A stretch of DNA of 64,000 nucleotides. It comes from GCA-2746605 sp963704835 (lineage in GTDB: Bacteria > Bacteroidota > Ignavibacteria > Ignavibacteriales > Melioribacteraceae). Below the pieces are notes generated by a model. The model had not been told where the DNA came from. It did not search any database and saw only the letters and a program-made list of their open reading frames with translations. This document shows, piece after piece, positions 1-8,586 of the stretch; within the stretch, counting starts at the first letter, position 1; every line of letters begins with the position of its first letter. The translations under genes were made by a program, and so were the position numbers. The DNA is taken from positions 1 to 64,000 of the forward strand of contig CAVPHW010000025.1 in NCBI GenBank assembly GCA_963704835.1, in the 5' to 3' direction.

Positions 1-19
1 GTCCTGAAATAGGTTGACA
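1..19 (+). repeat. IS3 terminal inverted repeat, orfB end
   Basis: The sequence GTCCTGAAATAGGTTGACA pairs with the reverse complement of 1299-1317, with mismatches at repeat positions 6 and 12. It is the first base of the window, downstream of the transposase genes. Confidence 0.9.
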
Positions 20-35
20 CTTATTGATGATATTA

Positions 36-872
36 TTAGTTAAAACCAGTGAGGATATCCTCACTGGTTTTTTTATGTATAAAATTAGGAGTTTTCATAC
101 CTAAACTCAAATGAGGTCTTTTGTTGTTATAAATATCAATAGATTGTTTAACTAGAATATTTAATTCTTTTATATTGTTGCACTTGTGAAATAAAAACTC
201 TTGTTTTAATATTCCATTTATTCTTTCAGCTAAGGCATTTTGATAGCAATCGTACCCATCAGTCATTGATGGTAATATACTCTCAGCTTCCAACTTATTT
301 TGATATATTTCTGAAGCATATTGCAAACCTCTATCAGAATGATGTATAAGTTCATAGGAGGTTATCCGCTCTCTAACGGCCATATTTAATGCTTGAAGGA
401 CACTTTCGGCATTCATGTTGTTACTTAATTTATAGCCCATAATTTTTCTGCTATATGCATCTGTTACTAGAGATAAGTAATGAGTATTTTCCTTACTTTT
501 CAAATATGTAATATCACTAACAAAAGCTTGTTCTGGTCGGGTTAACACCATCTTTCCAAAAATATTTGGATGCTTTTTTAACCAATGTTTAGAGTTAGTT
601 GTTTTAGTATAGTTTTTCTTAGGTTTTATCAACATATTCTCTGAACGTAAATAATCAAACAAAGCATCTCTTCCAACTTTTATACGATTTGATTCAAATG
701 CTTCTTTTAATAAATAATACAGTTTTCTAGTGCCTAATCGAGGCATTTCCATTCTCTTTACTTGAACCATATTTTTTACTTTTTCGAGCTCAGTTAGTCG
801 TTTTCTAGTTCGCTGTTCTTGTTGATAGATTGACTGTCTGCTAATACCCAACAATCGACAAACTTTTGACAA
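36..872 (-). CDS. IS3-family transposase OrfB (DDE integrase core)
   Basis: This 278-residue frame holds an HTH_21-like region, then an rve integrase core. The DDE residues are visible in FVSDITYL (first D, about residue 119), HHSDRGLQY (second D, about 179) and NALAERINGILKQEF (E, about 215). The frame has no ATG start; its first possible codon is TTG. Reading upstream in the same frame gives VLLPTIRKLQKERQVKLSK, the usual IS3 linker, which is reached only through the slippery site at 920-926. The working product is therefore almost certainly the OrfAB fusion of about 410 residues rather than free OrfB. Confidence 0.93.
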   Translation of the reverse strand: MSKVCRLLGISRQSIYQQEQRTRKRLTELEKVKNMVQVKRMEMPRLGTRKLYYLLKEAFESNRIKVGRDALFDYLRSENMLIKPKKNYTKTTNSKHWLKKHPNIFGKMVLTRPEQAFVSDITYLKSKENTHYLSLVTDAYSRKIMGYKLSNNMNAESVLQALNMAVRERITSYELIHHSDRGLQYASEIYQNKLEAESILPSMTDGYDCYQNALAERINGILKQEFLFHKCNNIKELNILVKQSIDIYNNKRPHLSLGMKTPNFIHKKTSEDILTGFN

Positions 873-874
873 TT

Positions 875-1282
875 TTACTTGTCTTTCTTTTTGAAGTTTT
901 CTGATTGTTGGTAAGAGAACTTTTTTCTTATGCTTGTTCCATATTGTTTGTCTGATAAGTTGATCATTTCGTTGAGAACCATATTCTTTATTTTTTCATC
1001 TTCTAGTTCCTTTTCTAATCTCTTTATTTTTTGTGAGGGTGTTTCTTTGGCTCTTGGGTTAAGCATTGTCGAAATCCTTGGTTTGTTCCAATCTAAATTA
1101 CCATATTTTCGCAACCATACCAAAACTGTTGAGCGACCTTGGATACCATAGATTCTCTGAGCTTGTTTATAGGTCATGTCGCCTTTTTCTACTAGCATTA
1201 CAATCCCTAACTTAAAGCCTAAGGTATAATCTTTCTGTGTACGCTTTTTGTCTGTTTTTGATGTGTTTTTCTCTGCTTCCAT
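875..1282 (-). CDS. IS3-family transposase OrfA (DNA-binding)
   Basis: A 135-residue protein with an N-terminal helix-turn-helix of the IS3 transposase-8 type: a YTLGFKLGIVMLVEKGD helix region, then an IQGRSTVLVWLRKYG recognition region around residues 46-62. A leucine-zipper-like KIKRLEKELEDEKIKN segment follows near residues 85-100. OrfA binds the terminal inverted repeats. It ends two bases before the first codon of the separate orfB frame, and the A_AAA_AAG heptamer near its end lets ribosomes shift -1 to make the OrfAB transposase. Confidence 0.93.
   Translation of the reverse strand: MEAEKNTSKTDKKRTQKDYTLGFKLGIVMLVEKGDMTYKQAQRIYGIQGRSTVLVWLRKYGNLDWNKPRISTMLNPRAKETPSQKIKRLEKELEDEKIKNMVLNEMINLSDKQYGTSIRKKFSYQQSENFKKKDK
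920..926 (-). promoter_or_regulatory. programmed -1 frameshift heptamer A_AAA_AAG
   Basis: On the minus strand the orfA codons AGA AAA AAG contain an exact A_AAA_AAG slippery heptamer in the correct phase. A -1 slip leads directly into the open orfB frame. This is the known mechanism for IS3-family OrfAB synthesis. Confidence 0.88.
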
Positions 1283-1298
1283 AAATAAGTCCTTTTTC

Positions 1299-1317
1299 TG
1301 TCAACTTATTTTAGGAC
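1299..1317 (-). repeat. IS3 terminal inverted repeat, orfA end
   Basis: Read on the minus strand this is GTCCTAAAATAAGTTGACA, the partner of bases 1-19. It lies 16 bases upstream of the orfA start. Confidence 0.9.
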
Positions 1318-1338
1318 GAGACAAGTTTAATAAAAAAG

Positions 1339-1370
1339 CCCCAACTGAATTTTCAATTGGGGTTTTTTTT
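1339..1370. terminator. bidirectional rho-independent terminator after pruA
   Basis: The stem CCCCAACTGAA / TTCAATTGGGG (1339-1362, one mismatch) is followed by eight T on the + strand and by CTTTTTT on the minus strand. It lies 24 bases beyond the pruA stop and just outside the insertion sequence. Confidence 0.85.
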
Positions 1371-1385
1371 ATATAATCTTTGATT

Positions 1386-3023
1386 TTACTCTTCATCCAT
1401 AAATGGATATTTGTAATCTGTTGGTGGAACAAAATTTTCTTTGATTGTTCTTGGAGATGTCCACCTAATTAAATTTAGATAACTACCTGCTTTATCATTA
1501 GTTCCGCTTGCTCTGGCTCCGCCAAATGGTTGTTGACCAACTACAGCTCCAGTAGGTTTATCATTTATATAAAAATTTCCGGCTGCATTAATTAATATTT
1601 TATCCGCTAATAAAACAGCTTCTCTATCTTTTGCAAATATTGCTCCAGTTAATGCATATGCTGAAGTTTTATCGCAAATCTCAAGAGTTTCTTTGTACTT
1701 TGCAGTTGGGTAAACATAAATTGTAAGAACAGGTCCAAAAATTTCTTCTTCCATTGTTTTAAATTTTGGGTTGGTAGTAAGAATAACTGTGGGTTCAATA
1801 AAGAAACCTACTGAGTTATCAAATTTTCCGCCAAAAATAATTTCTGCATCTTTAGCTTTTCTAGCATAATTGATATACTCTGTAATTGTATCAAATGCTC
1901 CTTTGTCAATAACCGCATTCATAAAATTTGTAAAATCTTCAGGATCGCCCATTTTAACTGTGCTTAATTCATCAACCAAATATTTTTTAAGGGATTTCCA
2001 CATAGATGCTGGCACATAAGCACGTGAAGCAGCTGAACATTTTTGACCTTGATACTCAAATGCACCTCTAATCATTGCAGTTCCAACTTCTTTAAAATCT
2101 GCACTTTGATGAACAAAAATAAAATCCTTACCGCCAGTTTCACCAACAATTCGTGGGTATGATTTATATTTAGCAATATTTTCACCAATGGTTTTCCACA
2201 TATTTTGGAATACCGGCGTGCTGCCTGTAAAATGAATTCCGGCTAAATGTGGTGAATTTATTACTGGATCGCCAACTTGTCTGCCGGAACCAGGGACAAA
2301 GTTTATTACTCCAGGAGGAAAACCAGCAGCTTCAAATAATTTCATTAACCAGTATCCAGAATAAACTGCACTTGAAGCTGGTTTCATTAAAACAACATTA
2401 CCCATAAGAGCTGGAGCGGTTGGAAGATTACCGGCAATTGACGTAAAGTTAAAGGGTGCAATTGCAAAAACAAATCCTTCTAAAGGTCTGTACTCTAATT
2501 TGTTCCACTGACCAGCTGGTGAATGAGGTGGTTGCTGCTCATATATTTTTTGAGCAAAATAAGCGTTAAATTTAAAGAAATCTATTAGCTCACAAGCTGA
2601 ATCTATTTCTGCTTGGAAAGCTGTTTTGCTTTGTCCTAACATAGTTGCTGCGTTAAGAGTGTTTCTCCAGTAAGGTGAAGCCAACAAATCACCGGCTTTA
2701 AGAAATATTGCTGCTCTTTCAAGCCAATCCATAGAAGCCCAGGCGTCTCTTGCTTTTAAGGCTGCATCAATTGCCATTTCAACTTCTTTTTTACCTGCTT
2801 TGTGATATCTACCAATAATTTTTTTATGGTTGTGAGGAATTACACAATCTTCCATGTTGCCGGTTTTTACTTCCTTTCCACCAATTATTAAAGGTATTTC
2901 AATAATCTGATTCTTTAATTCTTCGATCCTCTTTTTTAATGAAGCCTTCTCTGGTGAACCTGGTGCATAACTATAAATAGGTTCATTTGGTGGTAGGTTT
3001 ATCATAAATTGAGCATTTGCCAT
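1386..3023 (-). CDS. pruA: delta-1-pyrroline-5-carboxylate dehydrogenase
   Basis: A 545-residue aldehyde dehydrogenase that oxidises L-glutamate gamma-semialdehyde (P5C) to glutamate with NAD+, the second step of proline catabolism. The ALDH motifs are clear: FTGSTPVF for the nucleotide fold (about residue 266), GETGGKDF with the general-base Glu (about 295), GQKCSAASR with the catalytic Cys (about 328) and EEIFGPVLTIYVY (about 425). Length and N-terminus match the stand-alone long-form P5C dehydrogenase rather than the bifunctional PutA. The start is supported by AAGGAG upstream of the ATG. It is monocistronic, with a terminator after it. No proline dehydrogenase gene is in the window. Confidence 0.95.
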   Translation of the reverse strand: MANAQFMINLPPNEPIYSYAPGSPEKASLKKRIEELKNQIIEIPLIIGGKEVKTGNMEDCVIPHNHKKIIGRYHKAGKKEVEMAIDAALKARDAWASMDWLERAAIFLKAGDLLASPYWRNTLNAATMLGQSKTAFQAEIDSACELIDFFKFNAYFAQKIYEQQPPHSPAGQWNKLEYRPLEGFVFAIAPFNFTSIAGNLPTAPALMGNVVLMKPASSAVYSGYWLMKLFEAAGFPPGVINFVPGSGRQVGDPVINSPHLAGIHFTGSTPVFQNMWKTIGENIAKYKSYPRIVGETGGKDFIFVHQSADFKEVGTAMIRGAFEYQGQKCSAASRAYVPASMWKSLKKYLVDELSTVKMGDPEDFTNFMNAVIDKGAFDTITEYINYARKAKDAEIIFGGKFDNSVGFFIEPTVILTTNPKFKTMEEEIFGPVLTIYVYPTAKYKETLEICDKTSAYALTGAIFAKDREAVLLADKILINAAGNFYINDKPTGAVVGQQPFGGARASGTNDKAGSYLNLIRWTSPRTIKENFVPPTDYKYPFMDEE

Positions 3024-3490
3024 AAATTCTCCTTAATCCTTTATATAAATAAAATTTTCTGATACACGAAAACTAAGAAATTATGGGTACATCGAAAAGA
3101 GAAAAGGGGTTGTCTTGCGAATAAATATTCTTTAGCCGTATTTTAGATAACTTTTATTTTGAAGTAATTATTACTTACATCATTTTTTCACCGAATTCAT
3201 TGTGATATTATTGTATATTACATAGCCATTAAGACAAAATGCAATTTTAATTTCCATAATTGTTGAATCAAGCCAACTGAATTTGTTATAGTTGTTTGAT
3301 TATATTTCTCATTTTACTCGAAAATTACTAACCAATAATTACTCAAAACCTCTTTGGTTACAAAAAGTAAAAGCTGTAAATTGATTGTTAAATACAAATT
3401 GTTAGTTAAATTAGTGTTAGAAAAAGAAATGCGTTTCTTAATGTGTAGTTGATACTATCAAGACAAAAACAATACAATAAAGTAAAACAT
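3024..3490. other. intergenic region between divergent pruA and SWIB gene
   Basis: About 470 AT-rich bases without a supportable gene. The region must hold the promoters of both divergent neighbours, but no promoter or operator could be assigned with confidence. Confidence 0.5.
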
Positions 3491-3502
3491 AAGGAGTTAA
3501 AG

Positions 3503-3829
3503 ATGGAAGAAGCAAAAGGATTGAAGAAACCGGTAAAATTACAAAGTGAGCTTGCAGCGTTTTTAGGAGCAAAAGAACTTCCTAGAACAGAGATCACCCA
3601 AAAATTATGGGCTTATATTAAAGCGAACAAGCTTCAAACAAAAACTGCAAACGGAAAGCCAGAGAATGCAGGTAAATTTATAGTGGCTGACGCTAAATTA
3701 TTACCGATCTTTAAAAAAACCAAATCAACAAGCAAATCGGGCAAGCTTACTGATCTTACCAATATGAAAGAAGGTCAAACTATCGACATGATGCAGATGG
3801 CTGCTGTTGTTGGTGCAAACATAGAATAA
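3503..3829 (+). CDS. SWIB/MDM2-domain protein
   Basis: A 108-residue protein that is essentially a single SWIB domain: LQSELAAFLGAKELPRTEI, LWAYIKANKLQ and an ADAKLLPIF motif typical of the fold (about residues 10-75). A 30-residue tail ends in MMQMAAVVGANIE. The ATG at 3503 is chosen over upstream in-frame codons because AAGGAG lies six bases before it. SWIB domains occur in eukaryotic chromatin remodellers and as short stand-alone proteins in some bacteria, where the role is poorly known; a nucleoid or DNA-associated role is inference. The gene is monocistronic, with a hairpin 46 bases after the stop. Confidence 0.88.
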   Translation: MEEAKGLKKPVKLQSELAAFLGAKELPRTEITQKLWAYIKANKLQTKTANGKPENAGKFIVADAKLLPIFKKTKSTSKSGKLTDLTNMKEGQTIDMMQMAAVVGANIE

Positions 3830-3875
3830 GATTAAAGTCTCAGTACTACTCTGACTGCTAATATAGTCCACCGGC

Positions 3876-3906
3876 AAACAATGCTTGCTAAAAGCAAGCA
3901 TTGTTT
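3876..3906 (+). terminator. hairpin terminator after SWIB gene
   Basis: A perfect 13-bp stem, AAACAATGCTTGC / GCAAGCATTGTTT, with a five-base loop TAAAA. The T-run is short (TTGTTT), so termination strength is uncertain. Position just after the SWIB gene supports the call. Confidence 0.7.
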
Positions 3907-3987
3907 AATGGATCTTTCCATTCAATTGTAAAATCAATAACAGTTAGGTTACTTCAACTAGAATCCCCAATTTCCAGTTAGCCAAAT

Positions 3988-4299
3988 ATGACAAACCAAC
4001 ATTTAGAAATTTTAAAAAGTGAATTTATAATTCATCGGTTTGATGTATATGAAACTATTCCAGATCAGGTTTATAAAAGCAAATTTTTCTGGATAGGAAA
4101 AACTGATGAGGAATTATCAATTGTGTGTGAATCTAATATTTTACCTAAGAATGATTCGAGTATTGGTAATTGGTCAATTATCAAGGTTGTCGGAAAACTC
4201 GATTTTTCAATAGTTGGAATACTCTCTGCAATATCCGGTGCTTTGAAAAACATTGGTTGCGAGTTAATTCAGTCTTCGTATAACCTCCGTAAAAGATAA
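3988..4299 (+). CDS. ACT-domain-like protein, C-terminally short
   Basis: A 103-residue protein resembling the small ACT-domain proteins that bind amino acids. The diagnostic stretch is WSIIKVVGKLDFSIVGILSAISGALKNIG (about residues 60-88 in two adjoining blocks), where family members have a W-x-x-x-KVEGPLDFSLVGIL-type segment. In the family this is followed by an STYDTDY-type strand; here the protein ends after SSYNLRKR, so the last strand and tail appear lost. No other frame restores it, so this looks like a real 3' truncation or divergence rather than a single frameshift. Function unknown. Confidence 0.6.
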   Translation: MTNQHLEILKSEFIIHRFDVYETIPDQVYKSKFFWIGKTDEELSIVCESNILPKNDSSIGNWSIIKVVGKLDFSIVGILSAISGALKNIGCELIQSSYNLRKR

Positions 4300-4431
4300 A
4301 AATAGGATGCTATATTTAGTTTACATTATTTAACTCAAATAGAAAGTGGTACTTAAAATAGATTGTAATATACTATTTGAAAATTGATTCTACATTATTT
4401 ATGTTTATTAAAGAAAAATACAATGTGAGAT

Positions 4432-5388
4432 ATGCAATCAAGAAGAGACTTTATTAAACTAGCCACTTTAGCAAGTATAGGCACTTCCCCAATTATTAAT
4501 TATGCAAGTTCCCTACTCAATCCTGTCGAATCTGCTGCTCAAGATCTAAAAGTATTTATATTCTCTAAGCATTTGCAATTTCTGAATTATAAAAATATGT
4601 GTGATGCTGCAAAGAAAATAGGCTTTGATGGAATTGATTTGACAGTAAGACCAAAAGGACATGTTTTGCCGGAGAATGTATCCGAAGATCTTGCAAGTGC
4701 AACTGAGGCAATGAAAAGTTATGGTCTTCTAACTGAGATGATTACCACCAATGTTAAAGATGTAAATAATCCAGTGGACAAAAAAGTTTTGGAGGCGGCA
4801 AGTAATTTAGGTTATAAATTCTATAGAACTGGATGGTATAAGTATTCGAAAGATGAAGATATAAAAACCAGCTTCAAGGATATTCAAGAAAAATTAAAAG
4901 GTCTTTACGAACTTAATAAACATTTGGGAATTAGTGGATCGTACCAAAATCATTCTGGGCAATATATGGGCTCTTCTATATGGGAATTAAGTAAAGCTCT
5001 TGAAGACTTTTCACCTCTTTATCTTGGCTGCCAATATGATATTATGCATGCTACAGTTGAAGGAGCCGAGAATTGGGAACTTGGCCTAAGGCTTATAAAA
5101 GATAAAATAAATACTATGGTGATTAAAGATTTTAAGTGGGGCAAAGTTAATGGAGCTTGGAAGCGAATATTTACTCCTCTTGGCGAAGGAATGGTAAATT
5201 TTAATCGCTTTTTCTCTCTTCTCAAACAATTTGAAATAAATGTTCCTATTTCAATTCATTACGAATATGATCTAGGTGGTGCTGAACACGGCGGAAAGCC
5301 AACTATTAGCTATAATGAAGTTATTAGTAAAATGAAGAAGGATTTAACCTTTTTAAGACAATCATGGGAAAACATTAATTCTAAGTAG
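4432..5388 (+). CDS. sugar phosphate isomerase/epimerase-like TIM-barrel protein, Tat signal
   Basis: A 318-residue protein of the xylose-isomerase-like TIM-barrel family (AP endonuclease 2 fold). The N-terminus SRRDFIKLATLASIG is a twin-arginine (Tat) signal with a hydrophobic stretch up to about residue 28, so export in folded form is predicted. Barrel features include GFDGIDLTVRPKGHVLPE (about 65-82), YQNHSGQYMG, CQYDIMHATVEG and SIHYEYDLGGAEHGG near the C-terminus, with His, Glu and Asp residues placed like the metal ligands of the family. Secreted relatives often act on sugars or cyclitols in the periplasm; the substrate is unknown. It stands alone. Confidence 0.8.
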   Translation: MQSRRDFIKLATLASIGTSPIINYASSLLNPVESAAQDLKVFIFSKHLQFLNYKNMCDAAKKIGFDGIDLTVRPKGHVLPENVSEDLASATEAMKSYGLLTEMITTNVKDVNNPVDKKVLEAASNLGYKFYRTGWYKYSKDEDIKTSFKDIQEKLKGLYELNKHLGISGSYQNHSGQYMGSSIWELSKALEDFSPLYLGCQYDIMHATVEGAENWELGLRLIKDKINTMVIKDFKWGKVNGAWKRIFTPLGEGMVNFNRFFSLLKQFEINVPISIHYEYDLGGAEHGGKPTISYNEVISKMKKDLTFLRQSWENINSK

Positions 5389-5649
5389 AGAGCTGAATTA
5401 TAACTTTTGGGTATAATATATCTTCCCTGTATCATTTACTTACAACAAAAGTTACACAACCTACCCCAACAATCCAATTGACTACAAATAAAAAGACAAG
5501 AGATATAAATAGACCCAAATTTTATAATTGAAAATTGAAATAGCATTATTTAAGTTAATAAGTGAAACTTCTCAACAAAATATATTTATATGATAAACTA
5601 TGCTTCTCCTAACTAGTAGTTATAAGTTTATAATATTTTGAGTGACAAA

Positions 5650-6870
5650 ATGAAATCTTATAAATATTTTGTTTTTTTACTTCTACCAATTATTGGACAA
5701 TTTATTCTTTCATGCGATGCTACAGAACAAAATGTTATTGTAGAGAAACCTTCAATTACTTATGAAGTATCAGGTGGATTCTTTCCTGGAATAAAAACAA
5801 AACTTATTATAGCATCTAGTGGGTTGGCTAAACTTGAAAGCACTTATCCAGTTATTGAATATCAACTTAATGAAGATGAACATTCTCATTTACTTTCTTA
5901 TTTTAATAACTTCGATGAGTTCCCAGATAGTTTCCCAAATTCCTGTGTTGATGGTATAATATTTAATATTGAGTTTAATAGGAGTGATTATTCAAAAAAA
6001 ATTACTATTGATCAATGTATAATTGTACAAAAAGATTCGAATAGCGTTATTGCGAAAATTAATTCTATTATAGTTACACTTGATAGTCTTGCACAATCAA
6101 TTTATGTATCTTCAAATTCATGGAAAGGTTTAACAACTGATTTCTCAATTGATTCTGATATTTATGGCCAAGGAGAATCCATCAAAATGTACTATCGAAT
6201 TACAAACTCTACTGCAAAGGAGAGAGTATTATATTTCGAGCATAAGAACCAATTTTTGTTTTCATTAGATCGAGAAAATTTTCCATCTTTCCATTATTCA
6301 TATCCCAACGTGCATGCAGACTCGAGTTTACCAACAGAAATTAAATTGCAACCTGGAGAAACAAAAGTTATTGTATATAACTGGGATCAAAAAGTTGCAG
6401 ATTCCATTTTGGAAATAGGTTATTATAAATTACGAATGAATTTATCAGCTGGAATTTTTCCTACAGAAGAAATTTGGTTCGAAGTAATTGATCGTAATAT
6501 TCCGATTACTGGTGTAATTATTCCTGATTTTAATAGTGAGGCTAGCGAATCACCGATCTATAAATTTAACTTAGCTATTCGAAATTGGTCATCTAAATCA
6601 ATTGAAATTTATTTTCCAGCTAACCAAAGAATACGTATAGAATTATATGATTTGGGTTTGTCTCCTCCAATGACTCTTGTTTTTTTACAGCCTACAGAAA
6701 AAGATTCTACAAGCTCTGTAGATACTCTTTTACAAGGAGAGACTAAAGTTTATTCTTATGAAGCGAGTAAATCTGATTTCTCTTCTTGGTATATGTGGAC
6801 ATATGCAAAAATCCAACTTTTATGTAAAGATTTTGAGTTCAGTAGAGATGCTCAACTTCGTATATTTTAG
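5650..6870 (+). CDS. probable lipoprotein with BsuPI-like domain
   Basis: A 406-residue protein beginning with Lys, a hydrophobic stretch and a lipobox ending ILSC, so the mature protein should be anchored as a lipoprotein at Cys. ATG 5650 is preferred to the TTG four codons upstream. The middle part resembles intracellular-proteinase-inhibitor (BsuPI) folds: DIYGQGESIKMYYRITNST, then a LQPGETKVIVYNWDQK segment (about residues 175-260). A second, similar beta-rich repeat (FNLAIRNWSSKSIEIYFPA) follows at about 310-330. No catalytic motif is visible, so a binding or structural role is inferred. Flanks are AT-rich and it has no operon partner. Confidence 0.65.
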   Translation: MKSYKYFVFLLLPIIGQFILSCDATEQNVIVEKPSITYEVSGGFFPGIKTKLIIASSGLAKLESTYPVIEYQLNEDEHSHLLSYFNNFDEFPDSFPNSCVDGIIFNIEFNRSDYSKKITIDQCIIVQKDSNSVIAKINSIIVTLDSLAQSIYVSSNSWKGLTTDFSIDSDIYGQGESIKMYYRITNSTAKERVLYFEHKNQFLFSLDRENFPSFHYSYPNVHADSSLPTEIKLQPGETKVIVYNWDQKVADSILEIGYYKLRMNLSAGIFPTEEIWFEVIDRNIPITGVIIPDFNSEASESPIYKFNLAIRNWSSKSIEIYFPANQRIRIELYDLGLSPPMTLVFLQPTEKDSTSSVDTLLQGETKVYSYEASKSDFSSWYMWTYAKIQLLCKDFEFSRDAQLRIF

Positions 6871-7206
6871 TAACTATAATTAAAAGTTGCTAAACCTATA
6901 ACCTATTAAATAAGTCCGCCGAAGGCTGACAAGAATTGAATTTGAATTATTATTCAATTTGCAGTTATATTGCAATAAACATTTATTCTACTAAATCAGT
7001 TTAAACTTCAGTCTTTACTTTCACACAAAATAAGACACCAGGTAAAAATTACTTTTGGAATTATTATTTAATATGTAAATTGAAAATATCAACTATTGTT
7101 CTTATCCGATTGATCAATTAGGATAAGTAGTATTAATAATTTTGAAAGTGATTTTCGTAACGGATACGATTAAAAAATAAGAAAAAGCTGAAAAACAATT
7201 AAACAA
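6871..7206. other. intergenic region with a small hairpin
   Basis: No gene is supported here. The only structure seen is a short imperfect hairpin at 6914-6930 (GTCCGCC GAA GGCTGAC). Similar GC-rich snippets in AT-rich intergenic DNA are often remnants of dispersed repeats, but this is not established here. Confidence 0.45.
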
Positions 7207-7956
7207 ATGATAAAATTTTTTAGAAATATTCGCAAAAAATTAGCGGCTGAAAATAAACCAATGAAATATTTAAGATATGCAATTGGGGAAATTCTATTGG
7301 TTGTTGTTGGAATTTTAATAGCATTACAAATTAATAATTGGAATGAACAAAGAAAAACAAATGAGCTAGAGATCAAAATACTCAATGAGATTCATAGTAA
7401 CCTAACATTAGACTTAAAGGAAATTAATGACGATGTAGAATATATGGATGACATAAACAAAGCTTGTATTGATATAAAACAATATTTGAAAAATTCTGAG
7501 CACCTTTCAGATTCACTTTTCAAAACTTTTTCTATACTGAGAGTAACGCCGCATTTTGACCCAAACAAAAGCGGTTATGGATTGTTGCAGTCGAAGGGAG
7601 TGGAAGTTATCTCCAATGACAGTTTAAGGAATACCATTTCACTTCTTTACGAAAGATTCTATCCCTACTATAAAAGATATGAGGATGAACGCTTACAATT
7701 CCATGCACTTCATAGTGAACCAATATTATTGAAATATTTCTCAATGCATTTTGATCTGGATGCTACTTACTACGGGAATTTTGAAATCTCTCCCGAAGAC
7801 TACCAAAAATTAAAAAGTGATACCACTTTTTTAAAATTGTTAACAGCCATTGCTTTTGAGAATTCAGCAGTTCAGAATAGAGGAAAACGAATTGAACAAA
7901 GTATTATTTCACTATTAAATGAATTAGAAGAAGAACTTCTATCAAAAGAAAAATAA
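7207..7956 (+). CDS. DUF6090 family membrane-anchored protein
   Basis: A 249-residue protein with the hallmark N-terminus of the DUF6090 family: a basic FRNIRKKL start, KPMKYLRYAIGEI, a single transmembrane helix ILLVVVGILIALQI and the NNWNE motif straight after it (about residues 18-48). The remainder is a charged, helical, probably periplasmic domain. The family is common in Bacteroidota and of unknown function. It is monocistronic, with 110 bases to the next gene. Confidence 0.85.
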   Translation: MIKFFRNIRKKLAAENKPMKYLRYAIGEILLVVVGILIALQINNWNEQRKTNELEIKILNEIHSNLTLDLKEINDDVEYMDDINKACIDIKQYLKNSEHLSDSLFKTFSILRVTPHFDPNKSGYGLLQSKGVEVISNDSLRNTISLLYERFYPYYKRYEDERLQFHALHSEPILLKYFSMHFDLDATYYGNFEISPEDYQKLKSDTTFLKLLTAIAFENSAVQNRGKRIEQSIISLLNELEEELLSKEK

Positions 7957-8067
7957 TAGTTTAAAATGAACTGAATAAATAATCAATATTTAATTAAAGG
8001 TTTAGAGCTGTTTTTACTTTGTTAAAATTCTTTGTAAATATTTGTAGAAATTTGAAATAAAAATATT

Positions 8068-8497
8068 ATGAATAAACTAAAAATTATCAATGACCCTAAT
8101 ATTGATGAGAAATTCAATAAATATCCTAAAATCATAAAACCAAAAATTAATCATCTTAGAAAGTTAATTATTGAAACAGCCAAAAGTGATGAATCAATTT
8201 CAGAAATTGAAGAAACTTTAAAATGGGGTGAGCCAAGTTATATTAACAAAATATGGCAGCACATTAAGAATTGATTGGAAAGAGAAAACTCCAAATCAAT
8301 ATGCAATGTATTTTAAATGTACAAGTCAGTTAGTTCCAACTATTAAAGCAGAATTTGGCGATTTGTTTAAGTACGAAAATACTCGAGCAATTCTTTTTAA
8401 TTTAGACGAAATAATTCCAGAAGATGAATTAAAAATTTGTATTTCTCTGGCATTAAATTACCATAAAGTGAAAAACTTACCCAAATTAGGTTTATGA
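8068..8497 (+). pseudogene. DUF1801 (YdhG-like) protein, one +1 frameshift
   Basis: Two overlapping frames together give one DUF1801 protein. The N-terminal part ends with ETLKWGEPSY, and the second frame continues YGSTLRIDW, YAMYFKCTSQLV, ENTRAILF and LALNYHKVKNLPKLG, all typical of the family. The total span is 430 bases, one more than a multiple of three. Removing one A of the AA at 8245-8246 restores PSYITKYGS. DUF1801 proteins resemble YdhG/Fra iron-chaperone folds; the role is unknown. Either a sequence error or a recent lesion. Confidence 0.8.
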
Positions 8498-8586
8498 AAA
8501 GTAAAACGGATTAAGACTCTTTCCTATTCATTAATCTTTTTCTTAATCTCTTTTTTAGAGTAACATTAAGAAGAAAAAATTATAAA

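Larger units (their letters stand above)
1..1317 (-). mobile_element. IS3-family insertion sequence, complete
   Basis: The element is bounded by 19-bp imperfect terminal inverted repeats (17 of 19 identical). It carries two overlapping-frame genes on the minus strand: a helix-turn-helix OrfA and a DDE integrase OrfB. A canonical A_AAA_AAG slippery heptamer lies near the end of orfA, as expected for IS3-family OrfAB production by -1 frameshifting. Length, gene order and repeats all fit the IS3 family, probably the IS150 group. Both genes are open and the ends are intact, so it looks mobile or recently mobile. The target-site duplication cannot be checked because the left flank lies outside the window. 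Confidence 0.95.

Noticed and set aside
3406..3597. Minus-strand 63-codon frame over the SWIB gene
   Set aside because: It is the antisense shadow of the SWIB coding sequence, without ribosome site.
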